42,857 nucleotides of DNA. Origin: Pedobacter nanyangensis. Lineage in GTDB: Bacteria; Bacteroidota; Bacteroidia; Sphingobacteriales; Sphingobacteriaceae. Numbering within the stretch: the first letter of the stretch is position 1; each line of letters begins with the position of its first letter. The stretch spans positions 1 to 42,857 of the forward strand of contig NZ_QMHO01000004.1 in the NCBI RefSeq assembly GCF_003313505.1. Reading direction: 5' to 3'. Both the position numbers and the translations under genes were made by a program. The notes beneath the pieces were generated by a model. It saw only the letters and a program-made list of their open reading frames with translations. It had not been told where the DNA came from and ran no database searches. Shown here piece by piece: positions 8,200 to 16,407 of the stretch.

Positions 8200-8910
8200 T
8201 TATTTTACCGCCACATCGTTTTCGTAGTAATTTACTTTCGATTTCCCATTAGGGAAAATATTGATTACTCTTCCATGCTTTTTACCTTGTTGCATCTCGG
8301 CCATTTCAACTCCTCCGTTACCATACATGATGATCATAAAACCATGGGTAATGCCCGCTTTATACGTAGCAAAGATTCGATTTGGACTCGATGAATATAA
8401 GGCGTAACCAGGTCCCTCCAAAGCGCCATTTACAAATTTACCAGTATATACCATCATTTTTCCTTCTGGCAAACTTTCCAACTTTACACCTATCCCATTT
8501 TGGCAATTCCCATAGGGGCAATTGGCCACAGCGGTTTTTGGTACCACATTTTTTTCTTTCAGTACGCCTTTATCAAAAGTCTTCGCGATAATGCTTCCAT
8601 CTCCAAGCGGGGTAACGTGCAGCCCTTGCTTCAAGTCGTTCACAAACATCCCATAACTAATATTACTTTCGTCTTTATACACTCCAAACCCATCCTTTTT
8701 TCCTTCTTTCCATTGTCCAGAATACAGATTTTCCCCATATACATCGCCCAAACCATCCAGTTTCCCGTTTTTGAAAAACCCTGTAGTGGTCGTTTTGCCT
8801 GCCACCAGAGTACCATAACCATTGTTGCAGTCGCCCTGACATTGTGCCGCGGCTCTGTTAAAGCATAGGGTAAATGCCAAGGCCGCCAATAAACTCATTG
8901 TTGTTTTCAT
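8200..8910 (-). CDS. Exported MORN-repeat protein
   Basis: A 236-aa protein with a signal peptide (MKTTMSLLAALAFTL...AAAQ) and MORN-type repeats with the G-x-G-x-Y/F pattern: GYGTLVAG, GFFKNGKLDGLGDVYG, YSGQWKEGKKDGFGVY, YTGKFVNGALEGPGYALY, GKKHGRVINIFPNG. Two CxxxCxxGxG units (QCQGDCNNGYG near 23 and CPYGNCQNGIG near 131) show an internal duplication. MORN repeats form extended beta-hairpin rods and often mediate protein or lipid contacts. The start codon lies 34 nt after the CHAT gene stop on the same strand, so the two are very likely co-transcribed. Inferred role: periplasmic or surface partner of the CHAT protein. Confidence 0.85.
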   Translation of the reverse strand: MKTTMSLLAALAFTLCFNRAAAQCQGDCNNGYGTLVAGKTTTTGFFKNGKLDGLGDVYGENLYSGQWKEGKKDGFGVYKDESNISYGMFVNDLKQGLHVTPLGDGSIIAKTFDKGVLKEKNVVPKTAVANCPYGNCQNGIGVKLESLPEGKMMVYTGKFVNGALEGPGYALYSSSPNRIFATYKAGITHGFMIIMYGNGGVEMAEMQQGKKHGRVINIFPNGKSKVNYYENDVAVK

Positions 8911-8944
8911 CTTCTATTAAAATATATTGTTCAGTTTTGATTTT

Positions 8945-11872
8945 CTATTTTCCCGTGTAGATAAATGGCGCCCACGCCAAGGTTAGATTAAGCATGGGAT
9001 CACTGCTGTTGATAAACTCTCTTTTCACTTCGTTAAGCGCTCTTACATAGGATTTTCGTTCTTGAAAAACCTTCCGGTAGAGTTTAGAGACCAACACTGA
9101 GGTAGCGTAATCGCTTACATTCCATAAGGAAGTAATGGTAGCATTAGCGCCCGCCATGAGAAAGGCATGGTTTAAACCTGCTACCCCATCGCCAGGTACC
9201 AACTTGCCTAAACCAGTTTGACAGGCGCTTAACATCACCAGCTCGGGTGCCATTTTCAGTTTGGCCACCTCACTTACCACCAGCTCGCCATCTTCGCCAC
9301 CTACGGGTTCTGGAAAAACAGAAAACATAATTCCGCTGAGGTCAAAAACGTAAGGATTTACGCCCGCATGGCTCGCTAGATGGATAATACGATATTGATT
9401 TAGGGCTCCTGAAGCATTCAAGCGCTTAAACTCATTTTCAGTCATCTTCTCATGGAGAAAGATATCAGCATCGGGGACAATGGTCTTGATCATTTCTACC
9501 TCCTTTTTAGTCCCTTCCAGGTAGTTGGCAGCCGTTTTGCTAAAAGTGGCAAATGCTTGATCAAGGTTGTGGCTGAGTGCAATGGATTCCTTTACCTTTA
9601 ATTCTATACGCTCTACATCTGTCTGCGATTTTAGCGGATAACCTTTGGAATTTCTGGCACTATACCGGGCATCCCCAAAAGCCAGTACCGATTTAGCATA
9701 GGTTCTTTGTTTACGTTGACGAAGATTGGTTAAAACCGTACCGCTTGGAATGTAGCTGATGTCGTATTTTTGCACCAAATACTGTTTATCAGCAGTCACC
9801 AAGGTTTCAAAAGGCAAGTAATTGAGTTCGCCATCCAAAGCAAAAATCAAATGCTTTTTGCCTACAAGCTGTGGTTCGAACATTTGAAGTAGCATGTGGT
9901 AAAATGCCATCCCAATACCCTTGGCAATGTTCGGATGGTAAGTGCCGTTTCGGAGTTCTTCGGCAGAAGGATTTAACTTGTGACGGTAAAGTTCAATGAG
10001 CAGCCCCATTTCACCTTGTTTAAAATCTTGTCCTTTTGCCTGCTCCCTGGTTTGATATTGGGTATAAGCGGGATTGCGAAATTCTTTTCGGGCCAAATCT
10101 TTCTCTATGTTTCCAATTTCAGCATTAAAACCTGCATATATTTCAGGCAGGAAGCTATCTCTTGCAAAAGAAAAACCAAAATGCACTTTATCCTTTGTGA
10201 GCAATAGCGGGATATAATAACCATCATACAGTTCGGCCGAAATATCAATATAGTAGATCAATGCTTCATCAGGTTGCAACACAGCCTGTATCTCTTTTAT
10301 TGTGGCCCGCTTACTGTTCTTTGAGGTGCTTTCGGCAAGGCTGTATCCTTTTACATCCTCCATGATTGGTAGCAAAGCTACACCATCTTGTACATGGGCA
10401 ACACAGCCTATCAAAAGATTACATACCCTATTATAATCGGCCAACAAACCTTTTTGCTTTTCTGGCGAAGCCTTAGCCATTTGGCTCTCCAAAATCTTTT
10501 TTGAACGAATAAAATGAGGAATGGCTTCTTTATATTTTTGCTGATTGGTAAACAAAACACCTTGGTTTTCGGCTACCATAAATGAACTTTCATCATCCTT
10601 GAGCAAATTGGTTACTTTCCCATTGATAAAGCCTTCCTTATTTTGTATCAAGCCCAAACTGCTCACCCCTGTTTTTTGTGCATAGGCAATCCCCTCATCA
10701 AAAATTTGTGCCGCTTTAGTTTTATCCAAATAGCTCATGGCCACGGCGGCGATATTGTAGGCATCCATTTTATGCTGTTGATTAGCTATTTTTGGAATTA
10801 TTTTGGCCAATGCCTGTCCGTACTCCTTTGCTTGGTTGATGTCCTTCTTCTTCAAAAAAGCATCAGCGAGGTTAATTAACACCTTGTAAGACAAAGCTGG
10901 AGCAATATCCGTGGCATTCAGTTCGGCCAACATAATTTTAGATGCAGAAATAACTGATTCGTAATCCTTTACGTGTTCAGCGTAACGCTCCATTTGGCTG
11001 TACAACAAATATTTAGACAATGGGTTGCTGCGCCTGTCGGCAAGTGAAGCGTTAAAATCTGGTAAAAGGTCTTGAAAAGCCGGTTCCGCTTTTTCGTTAC
11101 CCACTAAACAGGCCGTAGCAATGCTACCTAATAAATAATTATACAGTACCGCGGGATAGTTCCCCGCATTTTTATAGGCTTTAAGTTGTGCAAAAGCTTC
11201 TTTGGGGAAAGTGCTATTTCTCAAATCCAAGTTCATCAATTTTTTCACATATTGCTCGTGAAAAGCCATGTGATCCGCGTAGCTTTCCCTGTATTGCTGA
11301 AGCCCCCGTTGTAAGGCGGCAGTTACGCTAGCATAATCGGTGTAAGGCACAAAATTATCCAGTACTTTTTGCAACTGATGATCGGCCTGCATCTTTTCTG
11401 CTGGACTCATGGGCACAAAGGAAAGTACGTACAAGGCATAATTTACCACTTGCGGCTCTTTGGCATACATCGCTCCCATTACTGTAGCCGTGAGGTTAGC
11501 CGATTGAAAGGGATATATGGCCACTACCGTTTGGTAATATTGCGAAGCTGTGGGATATTGTTTGTTTTGGTACAAGGCGTTTGCCGCATAAAAATAAAGG
11601 TTTTCCGCTTCGGGGTACCTGTCGGACAAAGCAATTGCGAGATTAAAAGTTTCTACCCACCTTCCCGCTTGATTGGCATTGCTGAGCTGTTGCCAAGCGG
11701 GATGGTCATCCAGCTTAGGCGGCTGAGGGAAAACTTCCTTAAACTGCCCATAAACATTGCAGATATTAAACAATAGGCTTATTAAAACAATTGATTTCGC
11801 AAGTGGTGCCAATGGTCGGTATTTAAAAGGATTTGAACGCCTATAAAGATCGTGGAGCCTCCCTTTTAGCAC
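8945..11872 (-). CDS. Exported TPR-CHAT domain protein (caspase-like peptidase fold)
   Basis: The C-terminal ~300 residues form a CHAT domain (clan CD peptidase-like). The presumed catalytic His835 lies in HLASHAG and Cys884 in LSACQTG, followed by GDGVAGLNHAFLMAGA and SLWNVSD, all hallmark CHAT segments. The N-terminal two thirds are helical TPR-like repeats (AENLYFYAANALYQNKQYPT). A hydrophobic export signal (SIVLISLLFNICNVYGQ) places it outside the cytoplasm. No ATG precedes the signal: the longest frame starts at a GTG (11872), and a TTG at 11812 would give a compact signal peptide. The coordinates use the GTG. It forms an operon with the MORN gene and diverges from the TPR kinase gene. 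CHAT proteins are often effector proteases, but the substrate here is unknown. Confidence 0.88.
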   Translation of the reverse strand: MLKGRLHDLYRRSNPFKYRPLAPLAKSIVLISLLFNICNVYGQFKEVFPQPPKLDDHPAWQQLSNANQAGRWVETFNLAIALSDRYPEAENLYFYAANALYQNKQYPTASQYYQTVVAIYPFQSANLTATVMGAMYAKEPQVVNYALYVLSFVPMSPAEKMQADHQLQKVLDNFVPYTDYASVTAALQRGLQQYRESYADHMAFHEQYVKKLMNLDLRNSTFPKEAFAQLKAYKNAGNYPAVLYNYLLGSIATACLVGNEKAEPAFQDLLPDFNASLADRRSNPLSKYLLYSQMERYAEHVKDYESVISASKIMLAELNATDIAPALSYKVLINLADAFLKKKDINQAKEYGQALAKIIPKIANQQHKMDAYNIAAVAMSYLDKTKAAQIFDEGIAYAQKTGVSSLGLIQNKEGFINGKVTNLLKDDESSFMVAENQGVLFTNQQKYKEAIPHFIRSKKILESQMAKASPEKQKGLLADYNRVCNLLIGCVAHVQDGVALLPIMEDVKGYSLAESTSKNSKRATIKEIQAVLQPDEALIYYIDISAELYDGYYIPLLLTKDKVHFGFSFARDSFLPEIYAGFNAEIGNIEKDLARKEFRNPAYTQYQTREQAKGQDFKQGEMGLLIELYRHKLNPSAEELRNGTYHPNIAKGIGMAFYHMLLQMFEPQLVGKKHLIFALDGELNYLPFETLVTADKQYLVQKYDISYIPSGTVLTNLRQRKQRTYAKSVLAFGDARYSARNSKGYPLKSQTDVERIELKVKESIALSHNLDQAFATFSKTAANYLEGTKKEVEMIKTIVPDADIFLHEKMTENEFKRLNASGALNQYRIIHLASHAGVNPYVFDLSGIMFSVFPEPVGGEDGELVVSEVAKLKMAPELVMLSACQTGLGKLVPGDGVAGLNHAFLMAGANATITSLWNVSDYATSVLVSKLYRKVFQERKSYVRALNEVKREFINSSDPMLNLTLAWAPFIYTGK

Positions 11873-11873
11873 A

Positions 11874-11891
11874 ATACGATGAATTGCGTAT
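11874..11891. promoter_or_regulatory. Palindromic operator-like box, copy 1 (degenerate)
   Basis: ATACGATGAATTGCGTAT: the outer 5 bp of each arm (ATACG/CGTAT) match copies 2 and 3, and the inner left arm differs at two bases. It sits in the divergent region between the CHAT gene and the kinase gene, 55 nt before the kinase ATG at 11947 and 61 nt before the possible TTG start of the CHAT gene at 11812. Probable binding site of the adjacent LuxR-type regulator (inference). Confidence 0.55.
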
Positions 11892-11946
11892 TTTGTATGA
11901 AAGTGATTTTGTATTTCTTTATTTTAGTATAACCAAGCCACTCTTG

Positions 11947-13875
11947 ATGAAACGCACCCTCCTATACATTTTTATATGGATGCTTCCGCTATTGGCGGAT
12001 AGTTCAGTATTTGCACAGGATTTTAACGTACACGTTAATAAGATACTACAGTGTAATTGGCCGCAAAACAAAAAAATAGATAGCCTTTACCAATGGGGCT
12101 CCAATTACTACTACCGTGACTATGTCTTTTTTCATCAGCTTGCAGATACCTTGCTTAACCTTTCAGAAAAAGCAAATTATCCCTTGGGCAAAAGCAGAAG
12201 CCATATTCTTTTAGGCTTCATTTCCAACGGGCAAGGTGATTTGGAAGGGTTACAACAACACGCCCAAAAAGCATTGTCCTATATTTCTCCCAAAAAACCC
12301 AGCAACGAATTGGTTTGGGTATTATATTGTAAGGGCAGCTATTTCAGGCGAAAAAAGCGGGATAAAGAGGCTATGGAAGTTTTTTACAAAGGCTTAACCA
12401 TGGCCCAAGCATTGGGCAACAAAACAGCAGAGGCTGCATTTAACAACTTAATAGGCATTATGCATGTTGGCCGCCGGGAGTACCATAAAGCCTTAAGTTA
12501 TTACGAAAGAACACTGGAACTTGCCAAAGCCATTAATGACAGTACCCGCATACAGCGCACCTATACCAATAAAGGCATTGTATACCAACGCCAGCACAAA
12601 TATGCCGAAGCTATCCAAGCGCACCAGCAAGCCCTCAAAATTGCCAAAGAACTGGGCAATGAAACCGACCAAGCTTTCGCTTACAATGATCTAGGGGCTA
12701 CCTATATTGAAGTAAACAACGGGCTGCACAAGGCCATTGCCTACCTTAAAAAGTCCATCGCTATTAGAGAAAAGTTAAAAGAGGACTCGGAAATTGCTTA
12801 CTCTTACGGTTACTTGGGAATGGCCTATGGCAAAATTGGCAACAAACGGGAAGCGGTGGGCAACTTGAAAAAGGCCTTAGCTATTGCCATTACCATAGGT
12901 AACAACAAGCAACATTACGAAGCACTGGAGGAGCTTGCCAACCAATATAGCCATTTCAAGCAAAACGACTCCGCTTATCACTACCTCAGGGCGTACACTG
13001 TTTTCCGCGACTCATTGCGCAAAGCGGAAGAACAAGAGGCCATTGCCGAACTTACCGTTAGGCACGAAACCGAAAAGAAGGAACAGGAAATTGCAATACT
13101 TACCCAAAAAAACAAAATACAGCAACTGGGCATTGGCCAACGTAACCTGTACTTATCCATGGCACTTTTATTGGTCTTGTGTACTTTGGTAACACTTTGG
13201 CACCTTTACCGAACCAAAAAGGCCAAAGAACAACAACTTAAACAGGAAGCCATTTTACAGGCTGAGCTGTTACAATTGGAAGCAAAAAACAGCTTGCAAA
13301 ATGACCGTTTGCGCATCTCTAAAGATTTACACGACAATATCGGGGCTAACCTTACTTTTATCCAAACTTCCATAGCTGAAACCGATCCAACACCCGAGGA
13401 GCTACAACATGTAAAGGATCTGGTTGCCAACACCATTGCTGAATTGAGAAGAACGGTTTGGCTCATTAACAAACCATCAGTAAGATTAGATGAATGGCTG
13501 GTAAAATTGAGGGAATATTACCGAAAAGTGAAGAAGGTTGAAATAGCTACCAAAAGTTCCGACGAAAACCTGTTCCTCACTTCAAGGCAAGCTACGCTGA
13601 TTTTCCGCATTATTCAGGAGGCAGTAAACAACAGCTTAAAGCATGCAATGCCAGACCACATTGCCATATTGGTTTGGGCCAACCTGGAGAAAATGGAGGT
13701 AAACATTAGCGATGATGGCAAAGGGTTTGAGAAATTTGCTAACCGTCAGGGGTTTGGACTGGAAAACATGCGCCAAAATGCTGAAGAACTGGATGGGAGT
13801 TTCCACATCGAAAGTTCAACAGGCAAGGGAACCAAAATTATCGTCAGCTTTCATTTTATAGCAAATACGCAGTAA
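11947..13875 (+). CDS. TPR-containing sensor histidine kinase
   Basis: The start at 11947 gives a signal peptide (MKRTLLYIFIWMLPLLA...FAQ); an earlier in-frame start would add 38 residues in front of it. Order in the 642-aa protein: signal peptide; periplasmic TPR array (~60-370, e.g. ALSYYERTLELAKAINDSTR, GIVYQRQHKYAEAIQAHQQA); coiled coil; one membrane helix (~400-422); coiled coil; HisKA_3-type dimerisation domain with phospho-acceptor His462 in KDLHDNIG; HATPase domain (N box QEAVNNSLKH, G1 DDGKGF, G2 GFGLENM). It should sense a periplasmic signal through the TPRs and phosphorylate the regulator encoded 46 nt downstream. The divergent neighbour also carries TPRs, so a TPR-TPR contact is possible (inference). 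Confidence 0.9.
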   Translation: MKRTLLYIFIWMLPLLADSSVFAQDFNVHVNKILQCNWPQNKKIDSLYQWGSNYYYRDYVFFHQLADTLLNLSEKANYPLGKSRSHILLGFISNGQGDLEGLQQHAQKALSYISPKKPSNELVWVLYCKGSYFRRKKRDKEAMEVFYKGLTMAQALGNKTAEAAFNNLIGIMHVGRREYHKALSYYERTLELAKAINDSTRIQRTYTNKGIVYQRQHKYAEAIQAHQQALKIAKELGNETDQAFAYNDLGATYIEVNNGLHKAIAYLKKSIAIREKLKEDSEIAYSYGYLGMAYGKIGNKREAVGNLKKALAIAITIGNNKQHYEALEELANQYSHFKQNDSAYHYLRAYTVFRDSLRKAEEQEAIAELTVRHETEKKEQEIAILTQKNKIQQLGIGQRNLYLSMALLLVLCTLVTLWHLYRTKKAKEQQLKQEAILQAELLQLEAKNSLQNDRLRISKDLHDNIGANLTFIQTSIAETDPTPEELQHVKDLVANTIAELRRTVWLINKPSVRLDEWLVKLREYYRKVKKVEIATKSSDENLFLTSRQATLIFRIIQEAVNNSLKHAMPDHIAILVWANLEKMEVNISDDGKGFEKFANRQGFGLENMRQNAEELDGSFHIESSTGKGTKIIVSFHFIANTQ

Positions 13876-13882
13876 TGCGTAT
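13865..13882. promoter_or_regulatory. Palindromic operator-like box, copy 2 (perfect 7-4-7)
   Basis: ATACGCAGTAATGCGTAT: perfect 7-bp arms with spacer GTAA. It overlaps the last codons and stop of the kinase gene and lies 39 nt before the first ATG of the regulator gene (51 nt before its second ATG at 13934). The arms are identical to those of copy 3. Confidence 0.65.
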
Positions 13883-13921
13883 GGCATTTACACTAAAAAA
13901 ACAGGAGTTTTATCAACCCTT

Positions 13922-14587
13922 ATGCAGCAAAATATGTCCCCTATTTCCATAGCCATTGCCGAAGACCAGCCCTTGGCACTACAGTCTATCTTAAAGAAGT
14001 TAGGCAATAGTCCAATACTTCAAATTGTATTTACGGCCATCAATGGTCTTGATTTACTAGAAAAACTTCAAGAACAGGCAGTAGAGGTGATTTTAATGGA
14101 CATTGAAATGCCCATGATGGACGGAATTGCCGCCACACATGGCCTAAAGGAAAGTTACCCTGATATCAAAGTATTAATATTGACAACTTTTGACGATGAC
14201 GATAAAATTTTCAATGCCATACTTGCCGGAGCCTCTGGCTATCTGCTAAAGGATGAAAGCCCAGAGACCATCAGTAAATCTATTGTCGACATTCAACATG
14301 GAGGTGCGGCTATGTCGCCTGGTATTGCCTTAAAAACGCTCAACCATATCAAATATCACTCGTCGTCTCCTATGGAACGAATTTCACCAAGTGCCGCAAT
14401 CCTGTCTGCCCGTGAAATGGAGATCTTAACCGCGTTAAAAGATGGGCTGGCCTATAAACAAATTGCCGAAGGGCTATTTATTAGCGAAGGTACTGTCCGC
14501 AAACATATCGAACATATTTACCGTAAATTACAAGTAAACAATAAGGTAAGCGCCGTAAATATCGCAAGAGCCAATAAATGGCTATAA
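13922..14587 (+). CDS. LuxR/NarL-type response regulator
   Basis: A 221-aa two-domain regulator. The receiver domain has acidic pocket E14/D15, phospho-acceptor D60 in LMDIEMP, T88/T89 in ILTTFDD and K110 in YLLKDES. The C-terminal LuxR-type HTH (~158-221) contains LSAREMEILTALKDG and the recognition region SEGTVRKHIEHIYRKLQV. It follows the TPR kinase by 46 nt on the same strand and is its evident partner. MQQN-M offers a second start at 13934. The palindrome at 13865-13882 lies directly upstream, which suggests autoregulation. Confidence 0.93.
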   Translation: MQQNMSPISIAIAEDQPLALQSILKKLGNSPILQIVFTAINGLDLLEKLQEQAVEVILMDIEMPMMDGIAATHGLKESYPDIKVLILTTFDDDDKIFNAILAGASGYLLKDESPETISKSIVDIQHGGAAMSPGIALKTLNHIKYHSSSPMERISPSAAILSAREMEILTALKDGLAYKQIAEGLFISEGTVRKHIEHIYRKLQVNNKVSAVNIARANKWL

Positions 14588-14884
14588 TTATTCTGCAAAA
14601 TCCGTCTGTGCCTTGTTCCGGTAGTTCCAAAGGCATGTTCATCATTTTGTACCTGTTAGGGGCCAACCAGCAAATCCGGTCTTAACTTCGCCAATTTTTT
14701 TGTGCTACCTTCTCTAACATCTTCGGCCAGTAAGGCATAGTGAATTGTCTTTTCCGTTTCTGCTTTCATCTGATTTGCTTGAATTACCGACAGCCTTTTC
14801 AGCACAAAACAACCACAACTCTTGCAAAGATTTATGTATTTTAGGTTGGTGATTTTCACCAACCTAAGGATAAATGGTTAATTC
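14588..14884. other. Gap between convergent genes
   Basis: This region separates the regulator gene (plus) from the lipoprotein gene (minus). Apart from the hairpin at 14841-14867 I recognise nothing. A 68-codon minus-strand frame here starts inside that hairpin and resembles no known family. Confidence 0.4.
14841..14867 (-). terminator. Perfect 12-bp stem hairpin after the lipoprotein gene
   Basis: TTAGGTTGGTGA and TCACCAACCTAA pair perfectly around a 3-nt loop, starting 17 nt past the lipoprotein stop. The downstream tail on the minus strand is AT-rich (AATACATAAATC) but lacks a real T-run. It may terminate both convergent transcripts. Confidence 0.6.
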
Positions 14885-15919
14885 TTATTTCTTTGTTGGC
14901 TTGCGTACAATTACCATTCCCACATAGTTAGGTGCGGCATAATATTGTGCATCAATGAGATTTACGGGATCTTTAAGCTGAGGTACTACAATTAGCGCTC
15001 CGCCCCTTTTATTGTTATTTTGGCTATCCCGAATGGTGCTGCCATAATCAATGGCAATTTGGCTACCTGCATCCACTTGGTTAAATTCTTTAGTATTTGG
15101 ACGTACAAAGTCATCTTGTCCATCCCATTTCACAGTTGCATCCTGAACGGCACAAGTCATCGAGGCCTTACCTTTAAAGTTAATCGAGCCGTCCTCGGCA
15201 ATGGTAACCGTAACAGTGTTGGGATTGCAGGTAGGCTGCAGGGCCGCCCCCTCCCATACTCCTTTTAATGCGGCCAAAGCGGCTGGTGGTGTCGTACCAA
15301 AATGTTCTACATTATTGCGAAAACGATATTGGCTTGAAAATTCTATGGATGTGAAGCCATCATACAACTCTCCGCTATCGTCGGCAAGCACAAATATCTG
15401 TTGGCGTTTAAAGTCGGAAGTATTTGCCCAAGTGGTAATGGTGGTGTTGGACGGTGTACCCGATACACGGATGAATTGTTTGTAGCTGCTACCGCCACTA
15501 GCATTAATGTCTACATTATTTTGGGCCAATACCTCGCCCTTTGCGTTCAGCAGTTTCATGCTAAAGGTGGTTCCGCTTCGTTGCACTACCAGCTTTCCCT
15601 TGCCAATATCACTTCCTTTGCCTACCGGCGTAGCATAAATAGCTACCGGATGTTCACCTGCATAAAAATCGGCTACGGCATTAACGTCTGTAAAGCTGAG
15701 CGATGTAGCCCCCGAAAAGTTTTTTCCAATGCCTACCGCAAACTCCGAGGCGCTTCCGGTACTGGGAGTATCTTTTGGGGGTTCTTCCTCTACTGCAGGC
15801 GCACTGTTTTTACTACAGGAAAAAACGGCCACCATACAGACCGTTAAGATGGTTTTGAGGCCAAAATCTCTTGTTAATAATAGGTTTTTCACGATGAGTT
15901 GTTTAGTTACAGTTTTCAT
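14885..15919 (-). CDS. Lipoprotein of unknown function
   Basis: A 344-aa protein with a lipoprotein signal: unusually long basic n-region, hydrophobic TILTVCMVAV, lipobox VFSC with Cys35, then an acidic Pro/Ser-rich linker (EEEPPKDTPSTGS). The mature part is beta-rich, in two blocks. Residues ~50-200 have alternating strands and Gly turns (GKLVVQRSGTTFSMKL). Residues ~215-344 begin ALKGVWEGAALQPTC and contain a Cys pair (TCNPN, MTCAV), a calycin/META-like layout often seen in envelope lipoproteins. No family is recognised. An ATG 5 codons upstream is possible; the chosen ATG lies 55 nt after the palindrome at 15975-15992, as in the kinase gene. Inferred: member of the same regulon. Confidence 0.75.
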   Translation of the reverse strand: MKTVTKQLIVKNLLLTRDFGLKTILTVCMVAVFSCSKNSAPAVEEEPPKDTPSTGSASEFAVGIGKNFSGATSLSFTDVNAVADFYAGEHPVAIYATPVGKGSDIGKGKLVVQRSGTTFSMKLLNAKGEVLAQNNVDINASGGSSYKQFIRVSGTPSNTTITTWANTSDFKRQQIFVLADDSGELYDGFTSIEFSSQYRFRNNVEHFGTTPPAALAALKGVWEGAALQPTCNPNTVTVTIAEDGSINFKGKASMTCAVQDATVKWDGQDDFVRPNTKEFNQVDAGSQIAIDYGSTIRDSQNNNKRGGALIVVPQLKDPVNLIDAQYYAAPNYVGMVIVRKPTKK

Positions 15920-15974
15920 ATCATTATTCGTCAATTGATAGGCTTAAAATTCGGAAAGTGCACTTTGTGCGGCA

Positions 15975-15992
15975 ATACGCAGAGTTGCGTAT
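15975..15992. promoter_or_regulatory. Palindromic operator-like box, copy 3 (perfect 7-4-7)
   Basis: ATACGCAGAGTTGCGTAT: perfect 7-bp arms identical to copy 2, spacer GAGT. It lies 55 nt upstream of the lipoprotein ATG, the same spacing as copy 1 to the kinase ATG. Confidence 0.65.
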
Positions 15993-16088
15993 CTTTTTCA
16001 ATGATGCGAAAAGTCCAACAATTAAGTAAGATATAAGTTGTGGATCAAAATGCGGCAGTGTTTTTAAACCCGAAAAAACGCTAAATGA

Positions 16089-16391
16089 AAACCTATCCTG
16101 GGCCAATGCTATAATGGTTTAGATGAGTTGGTGGTTAGAAGATATCCGGAGCTATTTAAATTTAAAAACTGGTTGGCATTGGTGTACACAGTGCCCAACC
16201 ATACCAAAACGGGCTATGCTGCATTGCTATGCAAACACATCGAAAAAATAGCCTTACAAAAAGGTATTTCCAAACTTTATCTTTTTACACTTGGTGCTGA
16301 AAGTTTTTACATTTCCCTAAACTGGATAACCATACAGCGTATTCAACACGAGAGCAAAGAGATTGTTATTATGGAAAAAGAGATTCATTAG
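16089..16391 (+). pseudogene. GNAT acetyltransferase remnant (C-terminal part)
   Basis: The frame, open after a TGA at 16086-16088, reads KPILGQCYNGLDELVVRRYP, then NWLALVYTVPNHTKTGYAAL and KHIEKIALQKGISKLYLFT, then ESFY and IVIMEKEI to a TAG. This matches the second half of small GNAT N-acetyltransferases (acetyl-CoA loop, beta5 LYLFT, final strand VIMEKE). The usual R/Q-x-x-G-x-G/A loop is degraded to T-K-T-G-Y-A. There is no ATG start, and the first ~50-60 residues of a ~150-aa enzyme are missing, so this is most likely a pseudogene. It sits between the two two-component blocks. Confidence 0.6.
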
Positions 16392-16407
16392 GACAATTTG
16401 CGTAGCA

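Noticed and set aside
11833..11946. 38-residue extension of the TPR kinase
   Set aside because: It overlaps the CHAT gene on the other strand and the palindrome, and would bury the signal peptide.
14656..14862. 68-codon minus-strand frame between the regulator and the lipoprotein genes
   Set aside because: It starts inside a perfect terminator-like hairpin, resembles no family and lacks a signal or domain.
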